Positions 19,969-29,803 of a DNA stretch of 64,000 bases are shown here, one piece after another. Every line of letters starts with the position of its first letter. The stretch's first letter is position 1. The translations under genes were made by a program, and so were the position numbers. The notes under the pieces are model-generated. The model had not been told where the DNA came from, did no database searches, and saw only the letters and a list, made by a program, of their open reading frames with translations. Source of the DNA: Puccinellia tenuiflora (lineage: Eukaryota > Streptophyta > Magnoliopsida > Poales > Poaceae); assembly GCA_012064385.1 (NCBI GenBank), contig QRDG01001518.1, positions 62,001 to 126,000 of the forward strand. The letters are read 5' to 3'.

Positions 19969-20174
19969 TTGATCTCATGGGCATGTGCGACGTCGGCAAG
20001 CTTGAACTCGTGTTCATCGATGATGTCGGCAAGCTTCAACTCCAATTTAATCTTCTCTTCTAGGCATTGCAGACGAAGTTCTTCACTTCTTTCCAATTTT
20101 GCTTTCAAATCATTGTTTTCTTTTACAAAAAACTCGACAATAGGGTCGGTTGGAATTTCCGGTTCAACTACCTC
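19969..20174 (-). CDS. Partial coiled-coil exon of CACTA 5' gene
   Basis: An open stretch on the minus strand following a TTTTATCTAG splice acceptor at 20175. It encodes an E/K/L-rich coiled coil (EFFVKENNDLKAKLERSEEL, then LELKLADIIDEHEFKLADV) with a repeated KLADV motif. It runs into the assembly gap, so its link to the TNP2 gene or to a separate coiled-coil protein cannot be decided. Coiled-coil proteins of this kind are common next to grass CACTA transposases, in my recollection. Confidence 0.5.
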
Positions 20175-20199
20175 CTAGATAAAAGTTTCTATGTCAAGT

Positions 20200-20806
20200 T
20201 GGTAGGTATAGTTGTTTTAAACACGAAATGAAACAAATAGTTATGAAAATATACCACATCCGAATCATAGACCGGACAAGGGCCGACGGGGGCGGATATC
20301 AAAACCATGACACTATACATATAAAAAAAACATAAGAAAAATATACAAGAAATAAATATGCTTTTAAATCATACATGTCATTTTTCTTAAAATAGAAGAC
20401 AAAGAAAAAAAGCTCACCGAGGTGGTGCCGGTGACGGAACGACGCGGGCTATCGACGGCGGGTGAGGACGGGACGACACTAAAATCCACAAATAATAAAT
20501 TAATTTGAGCTCAAAATGCATATAAAAAATAAACTCTCTAACTTAGGCATTTCATCAAACACCTTGCTTGCACTACAAAAACTGAAATGAGCTAAACTAG
20601 CAACGAAATGAGCTAAAGTTGCAACTTCGGAGGAAAGGATGATGTTGCTAACCCTGGAATAGATGGGGTGCCTTTAATCCTCACAAGTGGTGCAAAAAAA
20701 TGGGGATTAACTTGACTGAGGGAGAGGAAAAGGAGGAGAAAATGGTGGAAGATGAGCTCAAAATGGAGATGAGCTCGGGTGGAAGAAGATGATATAGTGC
20801 AGGAAG
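20200..20806. other. CACTA 5' leader without recognised features
   Basis: AT-rich with a short GC-rich patch near 20410-20480. Probably a leader or intron of the minus-strand CACTA transcript. No domain or ordered repeat is visible. Confidence 0.35.
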
Positions 20807-21122
20807 ACCTTTGGTCCCGGTTCGTGGCTGGAACCGGGACCAAAGGGAGCCTGCCAGGGGTCCCACGGCTACCTTTGGTCCCGGTTCGTGGCTGGAACCG
20901 GGACCAAAGGGAGCCTGCCACGGGTCCCACGGCTACTGCCGCATGTGCAGACCCTTTGGTCCCGGTTCCAGCCACGAACCGGGACCAAAGGTCCCAATAG
21001 AACCGGGACGATTGCTCCCCGGCGCCCCGGCCGATGGAACCGGGACCAATGACCCCTTTGGTCCCGGTTTTTTATTATTGCGGGACAAAAGGGCAAAACG
21101 GAAGCCCCTTTCTCTACTAGTG
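20807..21122. repeat. CACTA 5' terminal and subterminal repeats
   Basis: Three long palindromes of CCTTTGGTCCCGGTTC and GAACCGGGACCAAAGG (near 20808-20848, 20872-20912 and 20951-20990), two of them in a ~63-bp direct repeat. Single half-sites follow, then the terminal ...CTACTAGTG at 21122. Confidence 0.9.
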
Positions 21123-22702
21123 GATGTTTTGGCCAATAAATATCATATTTGAGTAGTATAGATTTAGGTGTGTTACGAGGTCTGATACATGATACAGGTA
21201 TGGTTACATTGATTTGGCGATACAATATTCTCGAAAAATGAAGTAAATGTATGTGAGATGTACATAAAAAAGGTATATGTATCTCTGATCACTTCGCTTA
21301 GGATATGCCCTCAAGTTCCATATGTAGTGAATAAAATTGTAGTTCGTAACATATCTTTTGGATCAAGAAAAAATCAGCCTATGTACAAGATGTATGTTTA
21401 TCAAATAAATGGAAATATGGCAAAAAGTTGCGGGAATACATGGAGCAATCCAGCCATTAGGACCAGAAGAGGCTGGCCTCGACCCCGCACATCCCCTGGT
21501 GGCTAGGGGTACGTGTGGTCCCCCTTTGGACGTTCCTCATAATATATATATATATTCATCTCACTCGGTAACACCAAACGGAAATTTCACGATTTAATTT
21601 ACTATCTTGCTGGGAGGCTACACCTCCGCCAATATTCTTTCATGAATAGATTGGGTCGCCGCCTCTGTCGTCGGAGAGGTTTTTTCTCTGCATCTATCGA
21701 CACCACACCTTCCTCCATCGACATGTGTGATTAATTTGCTAGGACACACATGTGGTGGATGAGAATTGGATGATTAAGCATGTAATAATGTAGTTTAGTA
21801 AGATTCATGGTCCTTGTTCTACTATTTTGTTGGACTAACATTGATGCATTTTTCCTATGTGTAATTTTTATTATTGGGACACAATGAAAGGAATGGTCCG
21901 GAGATACCCATGGTCCCTTGTATAAGAGTTGATGGGTTGGTGACACCCACATGTACGTATACATATTTGTTCCATTCTATCTTGGAAATAATTTTATACT
22001 GATATATAGTTGACACGATGTGAGGATGAGAATACTAATAAAACTTTAGAAAAATTGAGACGTCACTTTTAACCACACTTGTTATAAGGTAACTTGGTAG
22101 ATTTTTTTTATGAGTGATGGCAATTGAAATAAAAGTAACAGTAGGAAAGTGAATAAATCAGCAACAAGTTTCAGTAATAATAAGTTGAGAACTAGAGTAG
22201 TGATTTTAAAACATACATGGAACGATTAGCATGATGTTGCACGCAACAGATCATTTATGTCGTGGTAATGATTGTATAAACATGGAAATATATACTTGTT
22301 CTAGTTCTAAAGCAAATGTAGTCATGTGTTCCATAAACCATCGATCCAATCGTCAAAGAGAACCCAATACTCCTATTGTTCCACACCCTTAGTTCACCGA
22401 GGCCATAAAGGAATTAAGTGTGATTAAGGACGACATTTTCTATTCAAATAGAGCAGCGCGTGAAAACTTTGTGAACAATGATACTTGTTACTTCCACAGA
22501 ACCTGTTTGGATCCCTAAGAAGAAGGGACGTAGTGAAGTAGCAACTTTCTTTCTTTGTTAAGAATCAATGTTTATCGAGCTAGTAGGAGACACCACAAAG
22601 TCAACCAAGTACCAATACCTGCACAAGAATCATACACTTCTTTTCTCCAACTTTCAGCTAGGTTGTCAAGCCTCCTGTCCAGCTAGTTACAAATCCCAAG
22701 TA
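21123..22702. other. Unassigned AT-rich region
   Basis: No coding domain, terminal repeat or target duplication that I can support. It has a short (AT)n tract near 21541-21556. It contains one 51-base sequence (22323-22373) that recurs at the right edge of the window. Confidence 0.4.
22323..22373 (+). repeat. 51-bp direct repeat, left member
   Basis: The sequence beginning CATGTGTTCCATAAACCATC recurs at 63951-64000 with a single missing C. The similarity begins sharply at CATG in both places. The right copy is cut by the window end, so its full length is unknown. Confidence 0.85.
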
Positions 22703-23125
22703 GAGAAAGTATCCGGTGGAAACCCACTTTCAGTGGAAACCGGTAAAAACCACAAAAAAATTGTATTTAAAACTTCTAAAAAATTCTTAACAAAAATGCA
22801 TTATGTTGGGAACGTAGAGTTCTATAGGCATGCAAATTTGCAAGTTGAAACTTAAAAAAATTAGGAGCAACAAAAATGACAAAATCAGCAATGAATAGTA
22901 ACGTGTACAACTACTATTCATTTTGCTACTATTCATTGCTGAATTTGTCATTTCCATAGCTTCAAAACAATTTTGAGTTTCAACTTGCAAATTTGCATGC
23001 CTATAGAACTCTACGTTCCCAACATAATGCATTTTTGTTAAGAATTTTTTAGAAGTTTTAAATACAATTTTTTCGTGGTTTTCACCGGTTTTCACTGAAA
23101 GTGGGTTTCCACCGGATATTCTCTC
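22703..23125. mobile_element. Mutator-type MITE with 9-bp TSD
   Basis: The 9-bp direct repeat TCCCAAGTA flanks the element (22694-22702 and 23126-23134). The element is almost entirely two inverted arms of about 165 bp that match at nearly every position (starting GAGARARTATCCGGTGGAAA), with a central segment of about 90 bp. Length 423 bp. The 9-bp TSD and long inverted repeats fit a Mutator-superfamily miniature element. Transcripts would fold into a long hairpin and could feed small-RNA production. Confidence 0.9.
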
Positions 23126-23162
23126 TCCCAAGTAGGTCTCGTGTTGTGGTGTGGACAAATGT

Positions 23163-23235
23163 TGCCCCACAAAGTAGTGGTTAGGATATCAAGGAGTTAA
23201 CGCTTGGTCATAGGTTCGATGCCCAGACGACACAC
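23163..23235 (+). other. tRNA-like / Pol III promoter-like segment
   Basis: GGTTCGATGCC (23213-23223) matches the Pol III B box, and TAGTGGTTAGG (23174-23184) resembles an A box at normal tRNA spacing. The rest does not fold into a convincing cloverleaf. It may be a tRNA-derived SINE head or a chance match. Confidence 0.2.
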
Positions 23236-23498
23236 ACCGAAAAGTTGGCCCACTCCATAGGTCAGGTTTCACACGTCTTTGGTAGCATAACGTAACAATT
23301 TTCTCAACTTAGAAAAATGAAACCTCCAAATAAAATTGCTCTGTTATTTTGATTAAATAAGCTTAAATTTATTTTTTATTTAATTTGAATGAATATGTCT
23401 TCAGATAAATGTTTGGATTTTAGGGTAGAAGTTCCCACTCAAAATTTATTTTTTCACATTTTCTCTATAGAGAAAATCATTTTCAAATAAGCAACTCC

Positions 23499-24566
23499 TT
23501 TTTTTTTGAGAATTCGACCGCTCTTTATTGATTATTTAGAAGGTTGTCAAAAATACATAAGCCACTAGGGGGATTCTGGAGCCACATGCGGCGATCAGAA
23601 TCAAGATTAACACTACTACGAGCGAGTCAATGAGCTTCAACATTGGAGCATCTTGTCTGATGTCTAAAGACCGCACGTCTCGAAGAAAGACGTCGCCGCC
23701 TTAATTTCAGCAGCAACCATGTCGTACTCTCCAGAGTATGGCCGCGTCAGATTATTGGTCACCTCCAAGCAGTCTGATGCAATGCACAATCGGTTGATGC
23801 CAAGGTCCTGCAACCGAGCTAGGCCTTCACGGCATGCTAGGGCTTCTAGTGCAGCTGGGCTTAGGCCTCCTTTCACTGTGAGTGTCGAGGCTCCCGCAAA
23901 GAACCTAGACTCACTCCGACAGACAGCTGCAATCGCACCTCCCATGCCAGTTTTCGACGTGGCCACGTCAACATTTATTTTCGAGAGACTTGGGGGAGGT
24001 GCTAACATTTATTTGCATGTGACGAACAGTGGGATGTTTTGGAGCCAGCGCTAGATCATCAAGGAACCTTCTCACGAAGAGAAAGGTAGACAATGTGCTT
24101 TGTTGATCACCATCGGGTATCAAACGGCATCATGCATACCATATTGCCCATAATGTCACTACCATCTCAATAAAATCGTCATGAGAGAGTGACTCCATCA
24201 TCCCAAACAACCATTGTTTTGCTGACGGCTCGTCTGTCAGTGTCATATTTTTAGAAATGGGGAACTGCCCGGCCTCTGCATCAAAGTGATGCATATAGCC
24301 CTTTATTTCTTTATTCGAAAGTTCTCCCAAAGAGCGTTACAAATCATGGGTCACAAGTGTGGCAGCATGAATCAACCATCTAAAAATACAAAGTGATGGG
24401 CTCAGTCGATACATCATAGCGTAAGTCTAATAGAAGCCTCCAGCCGAAATGGTTGAATAAACCCGCTGCTACCATCTCCAAAGTGTTGCACCCGGAATCC
24501 ATGGCGAGGCGATTCTCCACTGGTTGGAGATAAGACCACGTACGGATCCAGTGCGTAGCTAGAGGT
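23499..24566 (-). pseudogene. LINE ORF2 3' part with RNase H-like domain and poly(A) end
   Basis: Continuation of the LINE from 59272-62492, on the minus strand. The codons read on directly from the 59272 side (..KVIPL) into ATHWIRTWSY at the 24566 side. Then follow a conserved FNHFGWRL segment, a TLWAIWYA segment (near 24130) and an RNase H-like (RVT_3) domain at 24008-23664, with the acidic residues in INVDVA, EALACREG and ASDCLEV. The end of that domain is broken by a frame change and an in-frame stop near 23640. The 3' UTR ends with an AATAAA-like signal near 23525 and a short A tract (T9 at about 23499-23507 on the plus strand). These elements reverse-transcribe their own RNA. This copy is inactive. 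Confidence 0.85.
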
Positions 24567-26359
24567 TGAAAGTGCATGGTTGTCCCCATGTGTGGTTTTG
24601 GTAATTAATGACAATCTCTATGGACAAATGTTTGTATTGAGCTACTTGTAGGTGTGTCCATTTGCATTGCTTGATCTTCATTTGTTGGAGTCAAGGCTAC
24701 GGGAAGAAGAGTATTTGTTGATCAAGGCTAAGTGCGAGTTGATCAACACTTGTGTCCAAGTGAAGATATGCCGAAGAGTGCTTCTCCCATATTGGTGTAT
24801 GGGGGAGCAACATGTGAGCCTTCACCAAGCGAAGCGCAATAAAGAAAGGTGGTTCGTCTTGAGGAGATGAAGATCATCTTCATCGACCTCAAGTGGATTA
24901 TGCGAAAGGCAAAGGTATGTTCTTGATAGGCTTTCTATTTTACCGGTCTCATGATGTTAGTTGAGAAACCGGGTTATAGGATAGATAGCCGAACTATTAA
25001 GAGGGGCTCTCGACCAAGTATCTGATCGTATCGTTCGTGGAGAGCTCAAACCTTTGCATACTTGCAATCATCTTTATTGGCTCTTATTTGGCTTTTATCG
25101 TGGTGCGGTCTTGGTGCTTGTCGTGCTTGTCATGACAAGGCCAAGTTCACCGAAAATGGTTTTCATATGCGTCTCCTATTACGTTTTTGGTTTTGGATGT
25201 TTATCGGTTCGTCTTTCATAGAGAGGTTTTACCTTTCTCCATTTGGTTTTATCCTACCTTGTCGGGCTATGATGTTTTTCTATATATTCTTCTAGAGCTC
25301 GTTGTTACGATTCGAATAAGCCCAAGATCATCGAAAATGGACTCCGGATGCGAAAGATATGCTCATTTTCGTTTTGCACTTTCTGCAGTTTTTCAGAGGG
25401 CCGGAAGTTCCGGCCTCCCGAGGCTGTAACGGTCTGATTTTGGGGGAGGCTATAAATAGCTTCCTTCTTCCCCAAGAGGAGGCTGCCCACTTTTTCCCTC
25501 TCTCCTCCATTGTTTGACCTCGAAAAAGCTTGGGTTTCTCTCAATCGCTCCAATGATTCTTGCCCAAATTTAGGGATTCAAGAGAGGAGATCTAGATCTA
25601 CGTTTCCACCGAACAATCTCTCCTCTAAGTGAGGGGAACCTAGTGGATCTAGTTCTTGGAGTTCTTTTGTGGTTCTCCTCTTTGTTCTTCCTCTCTTATT
25701 CCACCAAAGCATTTGTTGCTTAGTTGGAATTTGAGAGTGAAGGATTTGAGCACTTGTGCTCTTGCCATTTGCGTTAGTTGCATCGGTTTGTGCTCTCCAT
25801 GAGGATTCATGGAAGTTGAAGGTTGAGAAGCTTATTACTCTTGGGTGCATTTTGTTCCTAAGAGCTTGTGCCTCTTGTGTGCATTGTGTACCCTAGACGG
25901 TTGGTGGTGTCGCGAAGACTTCGAGTTGTGATGCTTCGGGCAAGATTTGGGAGCCACCGATTGAGTTGTGGGTGTGTGCCCCAAGATCATTGTAAAGGCT
26001 CCAGATTCCGCCTTGAAGGATTCCGATAGTGGAAGGTGAACCTAACCCTTGGGGTGAGGTTCATCAGAGAATAGGGTGAGGCCTTTTATGGCGTCTTGAG
26101 TAGGCCTTTTGTGGCGAGCTCACACCTCTCCAATGAGACGTACTCCCGTAACAAGGAGGAACTTGGGAATACATCCTTGTCTCCGCGTGCCTCGGTTATT
26201 TCTATACCCTAGCTCTTTACTTATGCAATTTACACTGTGATAGCCTTTGTGCTTGATATCATATATATTGCTATCACCTTGTTGTTATATTGCTTAGCAT
26301 AAGTTGTTGGTGCACATAGGTGAGCCTAGTTTATTTACATTGTTGGCTTGTTAATTTAA
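24567..26359 (+). repeat. 5' LTR, first part
   Basis: It matches the 3' LTR at 54770-59161 (without the solo LTR) to the insertion point TTAATTTAA at 26351-26359. It contains the LTR promoter (TATA at 25451) and several short ORF-like stretches that are shared by both LTRs and carry no domain. Confidence 0.95.
25451..25458 (+). promoter_or_regulatory. LTR TATA box with upstream palindrome
   Basis: TATAAATA in GGCTATAAATAGC, the likely core promoter of the retrotransposon. About 40 bp upstream lies the palindrome GGCCGGAAGTTCCGGCC (25399-25415), a possible factor-binding site. Confidence 0.6.
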
Positions 26360-27018
26360 GGGTCATTTCATAGATTGCCCTTAGAGGCTTGGTACGACTC
26401 AGTTTTGCCACTAGTTCCAAATGATGCTCAGTTTTGCCACTACTTCAGTCGCAGCTGCTATGGCGAGGCCGGCCAGTCTGAAGCGGATTCTGTCTGTAGA
26501 CGTTAGTGAAGTGGGTCCGCATCTTACAGGTGGGACCGTGCATCGGCGCCAAAAATAACGACCTGAACCCTACCCCCAATCTGTACGTGCACCACCCCTG
26601 TCCCGAACGGCCACCACCTGCGCCGCCACCACCTCCGCCGCCGCGTATATAGCCAACTGCTCCACCGCAACGTGCTCCACCGCCACCATCTTGTCCCGCT
26701 CGTTCTGCCACTGCGCCCGCCACCTGCTCGACCCACGGCGGGGGCTCCTTCCGTGCGGTCGGCGGGAGCGTTGGGGCTGGCGAGACATAGGAAGTAAGAG
26801 GGTTAACTCCAGGGTGAAATGGCGAGCGGCAGCGACCCCGGAGTAGCTGGCAAGGCAAACGTCGGGCCGGAGACCCGCCGCATCCACGATTGGGTTCCCG
26901 AGTGGTAAGTTTGAGCTCGCTTGTGTATTTAAACATTCGATTAGACATGAGACGCCAATGGTTTTAGTTGATTTTGCTATTGGTGTGCTGAATTCGTCTC
27001 TGCTTATCGTGGATTAGG

Positions 27019-27587
27019 ATGGAATTGCGGTTTGCTTTCTTGGTGAATATTAGAAGGGACCGATACCTCGTGGATACACAGAATAAGAAGAAATTTGCGG
27101 GAGGTTTCAATTATCCTTTGCCTATGGATTGCAATTGGAGTTTTAGACAATTTGGGGAGGTAATTTGCAGTCCATATCCTTGGGGTTTGCATGATGAAGT
27201 GGAATTCAAATACTACGATGGGGGAAAGTTACAAATGATGAAGAGCTCGCTACCATGTTTGCTAAGCATAAGGAGAGAGAGAAATTTCACGTGAGGCTGC
27301 AAAATGATGTTGTTGTGCCGACAGTTGGACCATTATGAGCTGGACTTGGAGCGAGGAAGCGCAAGTGCAAAAGGTGTGGTGGGTCCGGTCATTTCGGTAG
27401 GTATTGTGATAACGCAGTAAATCCAGCGTTCGGAGAGTGTTTCGATGAAAATGATGATGATCAGCAGCCGGTTGGAACAGAATCTAAAAAGGACTACCAA
27501 AAGGAGAAGAGAAGAAGCAATGAGCACAAGGGTCACAAGGAGCACAATGGTGGCAAGAAGCACAAGGAGCACAATGGTGGCAAGTAG
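27019..27587 (+). pseudogene. Mutator transposase remnant: N-domain joined to zinc knuckle
   Basis: The start follows a likely 5' UTR intron (donor GTAAGT near 26905, acceptor GATTAG at 27018). Residues 1-75 or so (MELRFAFLVNIRRDRYL to EVEFKYYDGGKL) look like the N-terminal domain of plant MuDR-type transposases. A one-base insertion near 27235 shifts the frame into DEELATMFAKHKE and FHVRLQNDVVVPTVGP, then a stop. Next comes CKRCGGSGHFGRYC, the CCHC knuckle normally found at the C-terminus, and a KEHNGGKKH repeat tail. The MULE DDE core and SWIM zinc finger that should lie between are missing, so it is an internal deletion product. Confidence 0.75.
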
Positions 27588-28063
27588 CACATGGATAAAA
27601 AAGAAGCCCCGACGCGCTTTGTTTATTGAGTTGGAACCAAGTAGAATTTACGAAACATTATGAATGATGTTGTATTATGTTGAATGATTTTGCACCTATG
27701 CTACAACTATGTTTTAATGGTGTTTGGATGATGATGGTCCATGTTTTGAGCAAGTCGTGTCAAAATGAGGGCCAAATGGGTGAGTGATTGAAATATGTGA
27801 ACCAAACTTCAAATTTGATCCAAACTTAAAAATTGACATGCTATTTGGATGTTGCAATCCTTTCCAAACTATGGTGAACTTGCTTGTTCTAACTTGGTCA
27901 TCAATCCGAGCCCTTTTGCAAAGTAAACTCACATTCATGAAAAATGTTCTAAAAAAGAGCTCCAAAGGTAGGGTAAATGGCCTCATTTCTAAGCAAGGTT
28001 TTCTTTGACCTTGTCTAAATCAGCCAAATAACTTACCTATACATCTATTCCATATATATAGAC

Positions 28064-28930
28064 TATGTACGTTGGTTTTTCATTTTTTTTGAATTTTTTA
28101 TGCTCATTTGAATGCGGCGGAGTTTGAGATTGGGTGATATGAGCCAAGATGCATTAATTTTCGTCTGAATGTATGTAGACCTTGTTTATCAACTTGAATC
28201 GTTGGTATATGACATTATAAGACTATGTGCATTAGTTTTTCATTTTTTTTGAATTTTTTATGCTCATTTGAATGCGACGGAGGGCAATATGAGCCAAGAT
28301 GCATTAATTTTTGTCTGAATGTATGTAGACCTTGTTTATCAACTTGAATCGTTAGTATATGACATTATAAGACTATGTGCGTTGGTTTTTCATTTTTTTT
28401 GATTTGTTTTGAATTTTTATGCTCATTTGAATGCAACGGAGTTTGAGATTGGGCGATATGAGCCAAGATGCATTAATTTTCGTCTGAATGTATGTAGACC
28501 TTGTTTATCAACTTGAATCGTTAGTATATGACATTATAAGACTATGTGCGTTGGTTTTTTATTTTTCATTTTTTTTGAATTTGTTATGCTCATTTGAATG
28601 CGACGGAGGGCGATATGATCCAAGATGCATTAATTTTCATCTGAATGTATGTAGACCTTGTTTATCAACTTGAATCGTTAGTATATGACATTATAATACT
28701 ATGTGCGTTGTTTTTTCACTTTTTTGATTTTTTTGAATTTTTTATGCTCATTTGAATGCGACGGAGTTTGAGATTGGGCGATATGAGCCAAGATGCATTA
28801 ATTTTCATATAAATGTATGTAGACCTTGTTTATCAACTTGAATCGTTAGTATATGACATTATAAGACTATGTGCGTTGGTTTTTCATTTTTTTGATTTTT
28901 TTGAATTTTTTATGCTCATTGCAATTTAGG
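28064..28930 (+). repeat. Tandem repeat, period about 160 bp, five-plus copies
   Basis: Successive units start near 28064, 28223, 28373, 28540, 28700 and 28868. Each has TATGTGCGTTGGTTTTTCAT, an AT-rich stretch, TTTGAATGCGACGGAG, GATGCATTAATTTTC and TATCAACTTGAATCGTTAG. Units differ by short indels. Diverged single units recur near 29185-29260 and on the other side of the gypsy insertion near 36590-36760, so the array originally continued through the insertion site. Confidence 0.9.
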
Positions 28931-29264
28931 TCAAACCTATGTTTGACCAACATTTAAACAAGTTTGAAACATGAAAATGAAAAACTAAGCCTGTATCCTT
29001 CTTAGTCACTCCAAAATGATGCTTTGGTGAGGTTTTAGAAAAATTCATGTTCCAAATCCAAAACCACTACTTCACTCACTTTGAGTTGAACTCTCTGCAA
29101 CATCGATAGTGCTAAGTCATTTGTGTGAAGGTTTTCTCATGAAAATACACATAGACCAAGTTTATTACTTTATATCGTAACTATGTCACATAATACGACA
29201 ATGTGCGCTGGTTTTACATTTTTTGGATTTTTTTTGAATATTTGTGCTCATTTGAATGTTTGGT

Positions 29265-29803
29265 TGTAGCGCCCCGACCCCAGAACTATACAATGAAGCT
29301 TTGTGCAACTGGTCATGCTACACAATCGAAGGTTACTGGGGTTACCAATCCCAGGCCAAAACCTTTGGCAGGCGTGCTCGGAATGGATCATCGGCAACGC
29401 AACACTTCGATCATGCCATAATCTCAGACATAGCTATCATGTATAGTAGAGAGATCAAGACTGCGGAACAACTGGCACATCACAGACTCTACGACACAAA
29501 GAGATCATATAGCAACTCTTATATGAGAAAGATACAAATTACACACAAAAGGGTCACAGACCCATCAGTACATCATGCGGAAGCGAAGTAGTTGTCTAAT
29601 ACAACAAGATCCAAATATATGGCCTAAGAGGCCTACACATAAACATAAACCCAGCCAGCTTGTTCCAACGTCCCAAGCTGCCACCTGGGAAACCCAAACT
29701 ACTCGTCGATGTCCAAGAAGAAACCACCTGGCTGCTCGGTGTCGTCCTGCTCTGAAACAAATTATAAAGTCAACAAAGAGAGACTGAGTACGACGTACTT
29801 GCA
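29265..29803 (-). repeat. Truncated 3' LTR of the gypsy element
   Basis: It matches 32310-32853 of the complete LTR (TGTAGYGCCCCGACCCCAG start) and ends where the reverse transcriptase frame begins, at GTACTTGCAAG/GATGTCATCG. There are few differences apart from small indels. Confidence 0.9.

Larger units (their letters stand above)
8309..21122 (-). mobile_element. CACTA (En/Spm-type) transposon, about 12.8 kb
   Basis: The left end is CACTAGTAGAAAAAGGGGC at 8309. The right end, read on the minus strand from 21122, is CACTAGTAGAGAAAGGGGC. Both ends carry subterminal palindromes of TTTGGTCCCGGTT. Genes run on the minus strand in the usual order: a transposase of the TNP2 type, then a second gene ending in a Ulp1-like protease domain, then the 3' end. 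The bases next to the two ends differ (CTC at 8306-8308, GAT at 21123-21125), so the expected 3-bp TSD is absent. Extra subterminal-type palindromes lie inside, at 14.5-14.7 kb and 15.2-16.2 kb. The element may be a recombinant of two CACTA copies or may contain a nested deletion derivative. Confidence 0.85.

Noticed and set aside
22568..23170. Frames of 95 and 127 codons over the Mutator MITE
   Set aside because: They are the two strands of the inverted arms and share the same residues by palindromy.
23664..24054. Stand-alone host RNase H-like gene
   Set aside because: It is the C-terminal domain of the interrupted LINE, shown by the reading continuity at 24566/59272 and the poly(A) end at 23499.
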